Source of the DNA: Brachynemurus nebulosus
Lineage: Eukaryota; Arthropoda; Insecta; Neuroptera; Myrmeleontidae
Length of the DNA stretch: 64,000 bases
NCBI GenBank assembly: GCA_035578155.1
Contig: JAPWDM010000005.1
Location: 40,572,108 to 40,636,107 of the forward strand
Direction of reading: 5' to 3'
In this document: piece after piece, positions 31,989 to 44,448 of the stretch
How the letters are laid out: every line of letters starts with the position of its first letter
Position numbering within the stretch: the stretch's first letter is position 1
Notes under the pieces: model-generated
Database searches by the model: none
The model's input: the letters and a program-made list of their open reading frames with translations, nothing else
What the model was told of the DNA's origin: nothing
Program-made: the position numbers and the translations under genes

Positions 31989-34900
31989 TGCTGACTGACT
32001 ATCTGGATATTACCATAAACATATAAATAATTCACACATAATGTACAAATGTTTTCGTATTAAAATGTTTTTGCAATATAAATATAGTATCCGCTGCACA
32101 TTATTTGGATGAAAAATATATATCGCATTTATATCTAAACTTGTCCAACGTCATTTCGTTTTTAATACGGATATAGTTGTACATATCGCATCTTTGAAGC
32201 AACATTCACGCAATTGTAAGTTCATGGATTATTAAACATACTGTAAAATTGCTGTAAAAGCCAATGAAACTCGTAAGGAAACAATGATCTGAAAGTTAAT
32301 TCCCATTCAAATGCTTTAAAAGGAGGAAACTTTTCCAAAAAATATTTAAAACACCAACAAATAATGTAATATGTATAAAATGTTAACTCAAAAATGAATA
32401 ATGTTTTAGTTTGGGGTGCAATGTTTCTCCAAACTGTTTATGAATTTGTAGCAATTCATAAGTTTGTAATAAATTGTTATTTCGCGTTCAGTAAATGAAG
32501 TTGTCAATTAAAATTTTGTAGTTAATCCCTTCCGATAAAACGCGTCATCGATTTTTTTTGCCATACGGCACAATGACGAGTTATACTCGTCATGCGACTA
32601 AAATTTTGCTTTGAATTTTTTTTCGCAAATAATATAATTTTAATTAACGATATACCTACCTATGTGATAATTATAAATTAAAACAAGTTTCCTATTAAAT
32701 AAAAATTAAATAGTTTTTTCATGCACAATTAAATAATACCGTAACGGGTCAACAAGAAATTTCCAACCAAGTGAGCTAGTATGCTTAGGCCTTGATACTT
32801 AAGATTTGATAGGTCGAGAATTCAGGTACCGTAGCCGGCTATACTTGTGAAGATTTTACTCAGTTGACAGTTTCAGTATATATTACCTTTAAGAAGACAG
32901 ATGCAGACGCGTATCAAATCCTAACTTCTCATCACTACCACGTCCTTGTCCTCCACCCACATCATAAGCTTGTCATTATAATTTTTTTGTACTCAATTAT
33001 AGTAAATCACTTTTATAACGTTTTTCGAGAAAATAATATTTACTTAATGATATTATTATTACGTAGATTAAATTTTTGAAACTGTATTAAATTGTATCTT
33101 TTTTTGTTGTACTGATATAAATCTTGAAGTTAAAGAATTCTTTTTATTTCTGACAAAATCAAAATATAAGAAGTTTCTTTACTTTGATAGATCGATAACA
33201 ATATAAATGAAAATATATTTTTGAAATATATTTCTTCTATTTTCCATCTCTTTCTGGTATGACATCAGACAACATTTAAAAAACTCCAACTATCGGTTAA
33301 AGATTGTGGGCAGATCTATTTTATTTTCTGTGTACTTACATTTTATACCTTCCAGTACTTATTTGGCCGTGTACATTTAATTTATGAGTAATTAGTTTTT
33401 CGTGAGAAGTATTATATAACTAGTTGCAGAGTTTTTGAGGTATCAAAGTCCAACAAAAAGGAAAGATGTATTTTTAGTAAGAGATATACATATTTTATTA
33501 TATTAAAAAGATAAAATACTTTTGCAATAAAGATGGATATAGAGTAATTATGTCTAAACTCCCCCTATTAGTTGTTATATCTCTCACTCAGGTAATATTG
33601 AACGATATATACAATGTACAAAAATACACTACGTTGTAAAAAAAAGTAATCGATTTTGAAATAGTTTGCTTATTTATATAGTAATGCAATGATGTACCTA
33701 CTTAAATAAGTAATTTTAAATTAAATAAATAATATTAAGAAATTACCTTTACTAACTCTGAATACTTCGAAGTAAAAAAATTAAGTAGTTGTTATTGTTA
33801 TCTTATTGTTAGTCACTATCACTTGAACTTTCATCACATACCTATTACTAAACTTGAGTTAATGGGATTTTCACACCATCACTTTCACTTTTCATAAACA
33901 CTAACACATTTAAAATGATAAGTTTTGCTTGTGAACTTAACATTTTATTTTTAATACTCATATTCATTTCCATATTTAAATTAATTAAATATCAATAGAT
34001 AAAAACCCGATTAAAAAAGTATAATAATAATCAAGAATACGATAAGTTAAAAAAAATTGTTAAAATATCGAAAATTGTATCTCGCAGGTAAAGCACTTGA
34101 CTAGCCAAACCTAAGTAAAAGTATTGATTCTAAAAATTACAAATTTATTTGTAAACATACAAATTTTGTAAAACTAATAAACAGATTTTATTGAAAAATT
34201 CATAATAATAGCAATATTTACAAAGGTAGGTTTTATGCAGGTTTTATGACTGTAACAGGTAGTTCAATAAAATTGAATACATTTCAATTAATTAACCACT
34301 GAAAAGTACAGACTTTAAAAGAGAAAATTGTAGACCGTTTTATTACTTACAATATTTAGTAAATTGTTCAGAAAGTATAAAATATTAAAAATTAAACGTT
34401 TCTAAACTACAAGAAATATGTAATATAATTAAAACTAGAAATACCTATGATAAGAAATTTAATGTTTCAAAACGACGCTACCAATTTTAAATTATTAATT
34501 ACTAACAGGAAAAGTTTTTATGAAAAATACCCTTACATAGTAATAATAACATATTTTGGTATTTATAAATACGATTTTTTTAATGGTGTAGACCCTTACT
34601 TTCATTTATTTAACGCGGTACTGTAGTAAAACTGGAAGTGGACTTTAGTCGCTCAGAAACTTTGCAACTACCTATACACACGTTCAAAAATTAGGCTCAC
34701 ATGTCACATCTTATTTACAATCATTAACTAATTATAAAATTATACGCAGTACCTACCCGCAGTCTTTTCGAATTTTGCGACATCAAAAATTTATTCTGGT
34801 ATATTAAATTTGTTATGATAATTTTTTCATTTTTATTTTGCAAATCAAATTTTTTGGCAGTGGGCGTATTTTTATGATACAGGAAATTTATTTTGAAAAG

Positions 34901-35951
34901 TAACAGTAAACTTCGTCTCGCTAATGTGATGCATTAGAGTTCGATGTTCGTTTAAGGTAGAATTTATTATTTTATTCTTCCCATCTAAAAAGAAAAAAAT
35001 AATACTGTCGATCGTTAATGTTGGAAAGATAAAATTTATATCTAAAAAGTTATTAAACGTAACTGTTTCAAACGCCACACAACGCTAGTGACGACAGTTT
35101 GTCGCGTTTATGTGATGTTGGTGGACATCGCGTGAGATAAATGATAGTGATAAATATTTGCAAGAAGCAATTTTTTTTTTTATAGTAAAGTTTCACTTTT
35201 ACAGTTCAGAAACTCGGCATACTTCATATAATGCGCTACTAAATAGATTTTTACTAACTTGAACGAATTATGAGTTTTATATGTACCGACAATTCATACT
35301 ACTTCGAATTTTATCGCCAATTTTACCGGAACATGCCTTTCTTTAGGTTCAGTTCTGGATTTATAGACAGCAGTAGAAAGCTTTATTTGTTTCAAATTCA
35401 AATGGTAGTAGTTTTTTGGAGTATATAGTTTAGTCATTGACTTTTTTTTCGAAGTCCACCATTTTGTTATTTTTCGATAAAATTTCTTAATTCTAGTTGC
35501 GGCCAGAATGACATATCTATAGATTAAGACTAATTAAGAACCTTTGATTTCAGATGTTTCCAAGAGTCAAAATTACCCGGGCCATCCAAGTGCTTTTTTT
35601 GAGGCGCCAACTTCAAGTAATAATAATAATAAGAAGAAAATTTAATTTATTCAAAAAAAGTTTTTTCTGCTACCTTAAGATGTAAATAAAACATTAAAAA
35701 TTCAAAACTGTTCATTAGTTCTATGTAAAAAAAAAAAAATGCCCCTAAAAATAGGTATGAAAAACAGCGCGAGTTACCAGACTACTACCTTAAACGCCTT
35801 CAACAGTAAATATCAACTACAGCAGTTATTCCCAATACTTTTGATACTTTCCATAATTTTTGAAATTGATATTTACCATATAATACTATTCGACATGCAA
35901 AAGTATTAGATCTGCATTTGGAAATCTAAAAGAAACCTACAGAGAAACACT
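31989..35951. other. Unassigned AT-rich stretch
   Basis: About 4 kb with no recognised gene, splice-bordered exon or element ends. ORFs 32864-33079 and 34872-35078 show no motif. This is the emptiest part of the window. Confidence 0.45.
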
Positions 35952-35959
35952 GCCCCGAA

Positions 35960-36176
35960 CAGAGACCTCTCTAGCTTTTACGCCGCCCCGGTGCAAAATC
36001 TGTCACTTTTTTTTGCTCGCTGGGTATAAAAATGCCGCCCTTTTTCGGTTTTCTTTACACTGGAGACCTTTTTTTTTTGCTCGTCAGCTCTAAAATGCCG
36101 CCCCTTTTAAAAAATTCCTGCCCTTAAAATTTCTCGCCTTGGGCAAATGCCCGGGTTGCCCCCTGGAGCGGACCCT
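35960..36176. mobile_element. hAT-type MITE, 217 bp
   Basis: Ends CAGAGACCTCTCTAGC and the complement of AGGGTCCGCTCCAGGG, flanked by GCCCCGAA (35952-35959) and GCCCCGAT (36177-36184), 7 of 8 matching. The interior has two GCCGCCC words next to T-runs and TTTTTTGCTCG, as in the MITE family at 48225 and 58702. Non-coding. Confidence 0.7.
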
Positions 36177-36184
36177 GCCCCGAT

Positions 36185-37054
36185 TAATTACGAGTCTTAA
36201 TACACAAAATCATATCAAGAGATTTCGAAAACAATGATTTCACAATTACCTATTCAATTTTAATTTGCAACAATAACCGATATACCTACTTTTATTGGAT
36301 TAAGTAGTTCTCTTTGGCGCTCCAAACCCCCTTATAACTACGAGTGCTGTTCTTTCGATTTATAATTACTTTGTAAATAAAAATTTATGTTAAATAAAAT
36401 ATTACATGACAAAAATTACAACAAAATAATTATAAGAATATCCTCAGAATAACATTACTTCCAATAGTTACTTTATTTTTATTTGTATTTCTATATAATT
36501 TCATATTTTTATTCGACATTTTATTTATAAGTTCAGCTATTAGTTCATACCGATAGACACACTTACATATATATCGACAGAGCTAACGATCTTTCGTTAA
36601 TAAGAAAAGAAAACCAATCAATAACTAATTTATTTCTGAACAATAAAACTTCGGAACGCTTCTTCGAAGGAAAATGAATTAAATTCCTTTTTATTTTATT
36701 TTCTTTCCAATCGATTTAATTATAAAAATTTCATCCAATTTTTTTTCAACGCCGCACATGAGTAATTGGAATTGATTTTTTTAAAAGAATTTATGCCGTT
36801 CCATGTTCACTATCGCTTTCAGTGTCATAATCAGTTCCGGATTTACCTAAAGGCGCATTTATTCAAATTGAAAACATTTGATCCAATTGTTATTCAGAAT
36901 AAAAACATTTTTATTCATACGAAGTTTCTTCAAGTTAACTTTTGTAACTTATTTTTCAATTTTTTATAAAAATAATTGGCAACAATTTATCTGTCATTCT
37001 ATTTCCACTTCAGAAATAATAATCTCTATACTTTCTATAGTATTTTAATATTTT
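36185..37054. other. Unassigned AT-rich stretch
   Basis: Nothing recognised. ORF 36766-36969 has no motif. Confidence 0.4.
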
Positions 37055-37279
37055 CACTGCTGGATTTACACTAGGGGCACAAGGCGTTAAAGTTTGGAAC
37101 ACAATGTGGCAATTTGGCTTTTTTTCATCTCATCACTTATTTTTTGTAGAAAAAAGTAAAAAAGAGAAATTTTTTGCTCGTCACTTATTTTTTTTTAGTG
37201 AATAGTTGACATGATTTTCTTCCAGGGGCGGCATTTTTCATGGTACCCAGGGCGGCACTTGGGGTAAATTCGGCCCTCG
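37055..37279. mobile_element. hAT-type MITE, family M, old copy
   Basis: Ends CACTGCTGGATTTAC and GGGTAAATTCGGCCCTCG are diverged versions of the family M ends CAGTGGCGGATTTACC. The interior has TTTTTTGCTCGTCACTTA, GGGGCGGCATTTTTCATGG and AGGGCGGCACTTGGGGTAAA in the order seen at 48225-48478. No clear target duplication. Confidence 0.7.
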
Positions 37280-37442
37280 TCATAATCATACAATTACTAT
37301 ACTATAACTCAATATATTACATGAAATTCCTCTTTATAAATATTGCACTTTTACTACGACGTTAAAAAATGGAACAGTCAGTCGCAAGAGTTAACCTTAA
37401 TTCAAACGCCAGTGAATTAGCCAACTCCGGAACACTTGAGTA

Positions 37443-38580
37443 GTGTCCAACCGAAACCAAAACCGAATTCAGGCTACTGTCTCGGCTTTGGCCGAATCCG
37501 AAACCGAAACTTTCTTTTAAGATAGGTAATTTCTTACTACCCTATTTCAGTTTCAGTTAATCTTATCAGATACACGTGTGTTTTTTTAAAAAGCTCGTAT
37601 TTGATAAATAATTAATTATCTGAAAAAAAATTCTGTATGCATGTAATTTACACAAAATGAAATTGTTTCAGATAATTATTCAAATCAGTCTTTAACATCA
37701 GTATCGTACCTGTAGTATTATAGTCTCTTTAACAGCCAAAAATTTTATGAAATAATATCAAATTATTAAGTATCTATTATTAATTTATAGGGGCATAATT
37801 ATGTAGCATTATACAATGCTATTTTTTTAATTTAAATAACTTAAAATTATGGAACTATATAATTACTGTTATGAAGTTGCCAATAAATCATAATAAAACT
37901 AAACTTTGGTATTAACAAGATTAATTAGTACTTAATTGGAAGTGAAAAGTACCATCCGAGCAGTGCCGATCGTGACCGAGCGTAGCGCAATAGCTCACGA
38001 ACGTAGTTTCAGTGTCGTCGTCGTTTCGACCGTTTTTCTACTGAAACCGAAACTCATTAATATTCTTCCAGTTGTTTCTATTATATTTGAAGTATTGAGA
38101 ACAATTCTTAAAAAAAATTTATCTTGAACCGTTTAAGCGTGGTAGCCATTTTTGTTTTCCAATTTGCGCTGATTTTTGTGTTTGTAGACATTTATGCCAA
38201 TGCACGTATTTCATAAACCGTTCATCCTAAAAGGTTGAAATAGAAATCATTTTAAAGGCAATAAATGTCTCTTTATTTTAAGTGATGTCCATATTTAATC
38301 TATTTTCGTCTCTTCCATAAGAAAACTTTATCTAAAGTTAGATATCAAAATTTAGCAAAATTCACTTTTTGAACATTTTTTTTCTTATAGAAGGGATGTT
38401 TTAAACCTCGTTTAGTATTTTTTATGAGGATAGCTATACGGGTACAACTACCCATTATGAAACAAATACATACTATTTCAATTGTGAAACATGTATCCTT
38501 TAATTTTTACAAACTTCCGAAAATCATAGATCCGGGGCTGCCGAAACTTCGCCGAAACTGACCGAAACCGAAACCGAAAT
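37443..38580. repeat. Region with clustered CCGAAAC words (possible TA element)
   Basis: TA (37441-37442) followed by GTGTCCAACCGAAACCAAAA resembles the left end GTGTCTGACCGAAG of the element at 41999. ACCGAAACCGAAAC-type words cluster at 37453-37520 and again at 38541-38580, with ACTGAAACCGAAAC near 38040. No convincing inverted right end was found. The ORF at 37936-38127 has no recognisable motif. Treated as a possible decayed relative of the 41999-43942 element. Confidence 0.4.
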
Positions 38581-38981
38581 TTGTATGTCTTATTTTTTAT
38601 CAAACATCCTATACTTAAAATTCTAATTAGTTCTAATATTCAACCAAAATAATTTGATTTGAAAAAAAAAATAATAATAATAAAAATAAAAAATTATCAA
38701 CATAACTGTACATAATAGTTACTCTGTTAACAATTTTATAATGCAATACTAATTTTCATGTATTTTTTTTTCATTTTTCTTTTTAATAAAATAACCGCAA
38801 ATTTTCAGTAGATTTTTAGGTTTATTGCACATCTGTTGATACATGACATATGTAGATATTTGATCGCCCTCCGAACGTGTAATCAAAAATGTATCGAGAT
38901 AATACAAATAATTTAATTTTTAGTAACGTTTTAGTAAACTAAACCACACAAGAAGCAAATCATCATTTTAAAAATACGAGT

Positions 38982-39937
38982 AGAGGAAGGTCGCCCAAAG
39001 CGGGTAAGCTAAGATTAAACGCCCAAAAAAATGACTTTTGACCTCGAGAAGCAGATCTTTTTTATATTATCAGATAGATTAGTTATCGCACTTTAAAATG
39101 AAACTTCTCTTAAGAAATTTTTATACGATATTTATTTTTAATAAAGAAAATACAAAACCTCTGCAAAAACCCGCTTTGCCCGTATAGGTATCCTAAAGCG
39201 GGTAATCCTCTTTGGGCAAAGCGGGTAAGTACATAATGTATTTAAATACTGTTACTATTTTTTAATATAAACTTTCTTAATCAAATAGAATTTAACAAAA
39301 ATAATAATTAAGTAAATAAAATTGAAAATGACAAAAATAATCAATTTTTAACAATTAAATGTAACTTTCTTTACAACCCCCATATTGGAGTATATTACTT
39401 CAGGTGGTTCCACACCAAAATCATCACAAACAAGATAGAAATATTTTTTTTTAAGCTTTTTCCCTCATTCCGTTGTAAAAACAAAATTTTTTATTTTTTT
39501 CTCTTTCCAACAGTTTTTCCCATTAAGATGCTTCTATTTTGTCTTCCCGCTTTGCCCCTACCCGCTTTGCCCACAAAGACTTAATTTTGTTAATTTAGAA
39601 TAATTTTAAAATGAAAGCAGATACATGTCTATCTTTTTCTACATTAAAAGTCAAATGATGGTAACATAATACGGTAATACCAAAAAGATTACAAATAAAA
39701 AGGTTTGTGACTAGTCACAGAATATTTATCGTCAAAATTTTTAACAAAACCAACAAAAAGATTTGATGACGCTTAACTAGGACGTTAAACGACACAAGCG
39801 TTCAAGTGCATCTGATTAATACTGGTTGATATTCGGTTAATCTCGGTATCCATACGACCTGACAAAAACATTCGATACAACGAAATACAAGCGCTTACCC
39901 GCTTTAAGAGGGGTACCCGCTTGGGGCGACCTTCCCC
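38982..39937. mobile_element. TA-flanked pogo-type non-autonomous element
   Basis: Ends GAGGAAGGTCGCCCAAAGCG and the complement of GGGGAAGGTCGCCCCAAGCG, bordered by TA on both sides (about 38980 and 39938). The word ACCCGCTTTGCCC, or its complement GGGCAAAGCGGGTAA, recurs about eight times: near 38995, 39168, 39190, 39214, 39548, 39561, 39896 and 39914. The interior between clusters is AT-rich and non-coding. Same architecture as the elements at 13127, 19491 and 21984, with a different word. Confidence 0.85.
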
Positions 39938-40218
39938 TACGTAATCAATAACATATACAGTTGAATTCGGAAGTAGAACACGAATTCCAAAAACTATAAA
40001 TAATCAGCATCTTAGCAATGAACGCAAGGGCGTAACTACCGCGATAGTAGCTGTGTTAATGAACGGTCCTCCCTAATTATAAGGGTGGCAGCACGTGTAA
40101 GAAAAAATTTTGTATATTCGATTGTTTTTGCTTATCTTCCAAAAAAGGCTCCTACAGGAAATTTCGATAGAGTCCAATCAGGATTAGCTCAACTATTGAA
40201 CGGATGTAGATATATGTA

Positions 40219-41038
40219 CACGGAGAGAAAAATCATATAATTTTTGTAGATAAAATTTCAGAAAAATTACCATGCTCTCTTATAATGCGTGCGCGATCGA
40301 CGACCAAAATAAAAAATATGTGCTAGCATGGTAAAATTTAATGTGCTAACACAACTTTTATCACACTCTTATGCATATGCATATGTTATAGTTTAATTCT
40401 TGTTGTCGTACTCTTTCATTTGCGCATCTGACCCGCAACCCTATGTTGCTTGGTGGGTACCTGTAAAAACTTCGAACCTGTAAGAACTTTATGGTGCATA
40501 CAAAAATGATTGCCAACAATATATTCTAATACTAAAGATAGTGAAGTAACAAAATGATGAGATAAACGGTGATATCTCCGTCCTCTAACACAGTGTAATG
40601 AATACTGCTTGCTGCTTGTAAAACAGTCTAATTGATCAAGGTGCTTGGTACGACCCGTCCAACCAAGTTGGTCGTCCAAGCCTATGGTTGGCTATGTGAC
40701 TTGCTATGAGTGAGGTACATTTCAACAGCGTTCACAACACACACAACCTTCTTTCTCTTTTTTCTTTCTACTATTAGCAGATAGCATTTCAAATATTATA
40801 ATACAGCATGGTAATTTTTGTAAGAAAAACAATTAAAAAATAAACATTAGAACTTTTTACTGTGCTGTTTTACAAATTTTACGGAGCTAATATTATGGAA
40901 ACAATATTCTATCCTTTAAATTTTCTATGATTAATTATAATTTTTATATTTTTACCGTACAAAATTGAATATATTCGCCTTTTACACGTCGATTGTAGTG
41001 CTGAGCACAGTAATTTTTAGATGAATTTTCTCTCCGTG
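40219..41038. mobile_element. TA-flanked non-autonomous element, 820 bp
   Basis: Ends CACGGAGAGAAAAAT and the complement of CACGGAGAGAAAATTC, flanked by TA (40217-40218, 41039-41040). The word AAAATTACCATGCT near the left end (about 40264) returns inverted as AGCATGGTAATTTTTG near the right end (about 40805). The 87-codon minus-strand ORF 40416-40679 inside it has no recognisable motif. Confidence 0.75.
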
Positions 41039-41040
41039 TA

Positions 41041-41996
41041 TATCGTGCTATGAGGAACTCGGAGATAGATTTTATTATTAGAACACCAATTATTTTCATT
41101 ACATAATAAAGTAAGAAGTACTGTAGTTATTATTATATGGTACTATATGAGGGTATGAGGCAATGAGGCAATGAACATGTCAGTGTTAAGTGCATGAGTA
41201 AAATTAACAGTTAATATATTATTGTATTTATTGCCTTTTTGTACTTTTACATAAATTAAAATATGTATTTATTTTAAATGTTCAAATAAATACATATTTT
41301 ACTTGGTGTACAGTAAGATTTTATGATATTAGGTCGTTATATAACCGTAGTAGAGGAAAAACCGTCATCTTTTTCATGTATTCTGTGACACTCGGCAGGA
41401 ATCATTCTAAGTTTTGAAAATCGGAAATACCTGCATGACCAATATTTGAGTCAGTATTTTAAAATGACAGTAACTATAAATTTGCTCTTATATTTGCATT
41501 AAAACAACAAAAATAACGTATTTAAAAAATTAATTTTTTTTCTTATTTTCTTCTATCTACATTCCTTGGTTGTATAGACTACATTTTGATCTCTAATTTT
41601 TCAGAGATACCATCGACGCTAATAGGCTCAGTAAAATGTTACTTCCTCACCCCTCCTTACTTTTTTATAAACATAATTTATACCTTCTAAAAACTTATTA
41701 AAACTTCAAATAATAAAAAGGCACAAAATATGGAGTGTTGATAAAAATGATAAAAACTGATAAAACTAAATAAAAACATTTTTGCGATCACCGCCACTTT
41801 TTACCACCCCGGGTCCGGACCAAATTTCTTTTAACGTCAACTCTAATATCAAGAAACGTTTGCAAAGGACGCTAAATTGGTGACGCTAAATTGGTTCCTT
41901 TAAAAACCAACTAAAAAGTTAGCCTACCTTATAAAAGAGCTCCAATTACTAAATAATTAGGTACTGAACCAGTAAATACGATATGATTCTAATAAC
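41041..41996. other. Unassigned AT-rich stretch
   Basis: Nothing recognised apart from a short tandem duplication of GACGCTAAATTGGT near 41869-41895. Confidence 0.4.
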
Positions 41997-42210
41997 TAGT
42001 GTCTGACCGAAGCTTCAACTTCAGGCTCGGCTTCTGTCACTTTGGGCCTCACATTCTGCTTCGACCCAATGGAAGTTGCGTCCTACCGCATATAATGTAA
42101 TTTTATTTATTATTTTTTAACACTAAATTATTCTCATAAATCTGAATGTATTGTTACCTAAATCTATATAACAATTTTAAATATCCCGTGGAAATAATCA
42201 TAACAGTTAT

Positions 42211-43781
42211 CAGGGGCGGATCTACTAATGGTCTTTTTGGGCTGCAGCCCAGGACCCCGTGGATATAAAGGGCCTCCTTCCTACGAAGACTGACATTATT
42301 TAACATTAAAAAACATAATAAACCGCGTAGGAACTACCACTTTTTATGTATACCACAAATATAGTCAGTAAAAGAGTTGCGAATTTTGTTTCACTTACAA
42401 TTAGGTAATTTCATTCACTAGAACTCGTTCACTTGAATGAACCGGTTCATTTCATTCGCTCATTTCGTTCAGTTAGACTTGAGAGAAAGTAAATAGAATG
42501 AATAATGAAAAACTGATAATAAAAGATGTATGTATTATGTACATATTAGTGATAAGTGCAAACAAGTAAAAAAAAGGGTAATTAAACAATTTCTAAAGGC
42601 TAAATAAATACTATTAAAAGCGTGTATAAGTTTAGGTATCCTGAAATTAACTAGTAATTCTCCATATTTTGAGACAGAAAATATACTTACCCTTTTAAAG
42701 AAAATTTAATTTCTTGAAATAACCAACCCTGAATACAGTAATAGAAATACAGAATTCAGCAATTAAAATTTAAATACTTACTGTTATCTAATTTTTAACA
42801 AATAAATTTCAGTTAGTAAAAAGTGGCAAAATATTGTTGAAAAGTAAAATATGTCTGCTAGAAAATACAAAAGTGGAGCTGAAAAGCGAAAATTACAGTT
42901 AGTTCGAGAAAAAAAAAAAAAAACAAATGTACAAATATTGAAATTTTTTTAAATCAGAACAAATGAGAATACAATAGTTATTATAAATCTATTAACAAGC
43001 GAAAGGAAAGATTACTTAGCTGAAAATAGTCTAGCCGAAGGGAGGGGAATATCGCAAAACGAAGAAAAAAATACCCGTGATGAAAATGCACCAGATATAA
43101 ACTGTCATCAGCTCTCTTTACTTTCACTTTGACTTTGAAAAATATGTTGACGTGGGCTTGCAGTGTCGCTAAATAATGATTTTATTAGCAGCATCCTCTC
43201 ACATGAAATGACTGACTTTCAAAATAAAGATCCAAGAAATATATATTCAGCTTCAACGAAGAAATATTATAAAGAACAAAACAGGTCATTTTCAAATAGA
43301 TATTTCACTAATTGTAAGAAAATGAAAAATGGCCAATTGCTGGAAAGATCTTGGTTATGTTATGCAACCAGTACTGGTAGTGTATTTTGTTTGGCTTGCA
43401 AACTTTTTTCAAAAACTCCTTCTCAATACACAACTGGATTTTCTGATTGGAAGCACGTAGGAACGTGTTTAGAAAATCACGAAAATTCAAATGAACATAA
43501 AAGCTCAATGTTAGTGTGGTTAACACGAAAAGAAAATAAGTCTGTTTTGGACAATTTTATAAGTTCACATTACAAACATGTTTACTTTTGCGATAATGTC
43601 TTAACAGTACTTGTTTGTGTACCTGTCATATAAATTAAATACTTAATATTATATTATTTCTTTTTACTATACCTTCCTATACATAATACGTTTTGGAAAA
43701 TAATTAATTGGGTGACCTTTCAAATCGGGGGCCCCCAAGTAGTGTTAGCCCACAGCCCCCTAAAGTCACTGTCCGCCCCTG
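42211..43781 (+). mobile_element. hAT (ZMYM1-like) relic with 8-bp TSD
   Basis: Ends CAGGGGCGGATCTAC and the complement of CAGGGGCGGACAGTG, flanked by a perfect 8-bp duplication ACAGTTAT (42203-42210, 43782-43789). Subterminal GGGCTGCAGCCCAGGACCCC and GGGGGCCCCC are typical of this hAT group. Contains an internally deleted transposase gene. Inserted within the TA-flanked element 41999-43942. Confidence 0.9.
42851..43633 (+). pseudogene. hAT transposase, ZMYM1/TTF-finger type, deleted
   Basis: ATG at 42851 opens MSARKYKSGAEKRKLQLVRE and a Lys run before a stop, the usual start of ZMYM1-like hAT proteins. A later open stretch (from about 43163, no ATG at its head) reads FQNKDPRNIYSASTKKYYKE, SNRYFTNCKKMKNGQLLERS, then WLCYATSTGSVFCLACKLF and the WKH...LENHENSNEHKSS block. 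That block is a TTF-type zinc finger with C-x..C-x2-C and H-x5-H ligands. The catalytic DDE core is missing and the frame ends NVLTVLVCVPVI, which may be the far C-terminus joined by a deletion. Frameshifts separate the two open parts. The opposite ORF 43308-43526 is a shadow. Confidence 0.8.
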
Positions 43782-43944
43782 ACAGTTATAACATTTTAAT
43801 TAAATCATAATTTGTTTATTGTTGAGTTTATCCATAACTAATTGAGTCGACCATAGCTGAACATCGGCTTCAGCTTCGACGAAAGCTTTCGATGATAGCC
43901 GAACATCGGCTTCGGTCGCCAATCTGCCCTTCGATCGAACACTA

Positions 43945-44448
43945 ATATAAATTATTGATAAAAATATTTAATTTAGTTAGAATGTTTTGGTAATAAATTT
44001 TATACAAAAAGGACATTTCAAGAAATATGTGTTCATTTCATGTTTATTTCAACTCTATTTATGATAGTCAAATATGTATATAATATTTTCAATGAACACC
44101 GGGTATATATTTTAAACACAGATTGGAATCGGATTTCATTTATTTATTTAATGTCATTGTCTCTATAAAACTGATCAACAAAAGCAATTAAAGTGCGGCT
44201 ATTTTAGTTCCTCTCTAAAAGTAAATTTTATTCAAAAATAACAGTATATGGCTAATTTGATCAATTTCTTTTTCTCATCCATTATTAGAAGAGGAAAACC
44301 CTCTTATGTAATAAATAAAATAGATATTTTGACAAATATAACTGTGTTTTTAAATTGCGCGGGTGAACGGAAGAGAAATAAATAAAAACTTATTATAAAT
44401 TAAGTGAAAAATCCCCCCTGAAAAAATGTTTCTACCTGCACATAATAA
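43945..44448. other. Unassigned AT-rich stretch
   Basis: Nothing recognised. Confidence 0.4.

Larger units (their letters stand above)
41999..43942. mobile_element. TA-flanked element, interrupted by a hAT relic
   Basis: Ends GTGTCTGACCGAAG and the complement of GTGTTCGATCGAAG are bordered by TA (41997-41998, 43943-43944). Words of the type GGCTTCGGTCG / GCCGAACATCGGCTTC cluster inside both ends (42010-42070, 43855-43930). Removing the nested hAT relic leaves about 370 bp. TIR identity is modest, so the call rests on TA borders plus the mirrored word clusters. Confidence 0.55.

Noticed and set aside
32521..32620. piggyBac-like end at GTTAATCCCTTCCG
   Set aside because: TTAA is present but no inverted partner was found.
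40416..40679. 87-codon minus-strand ORF
   Set aside because: Inside a non-autonomous TA-flanked element, no recognisable motif.
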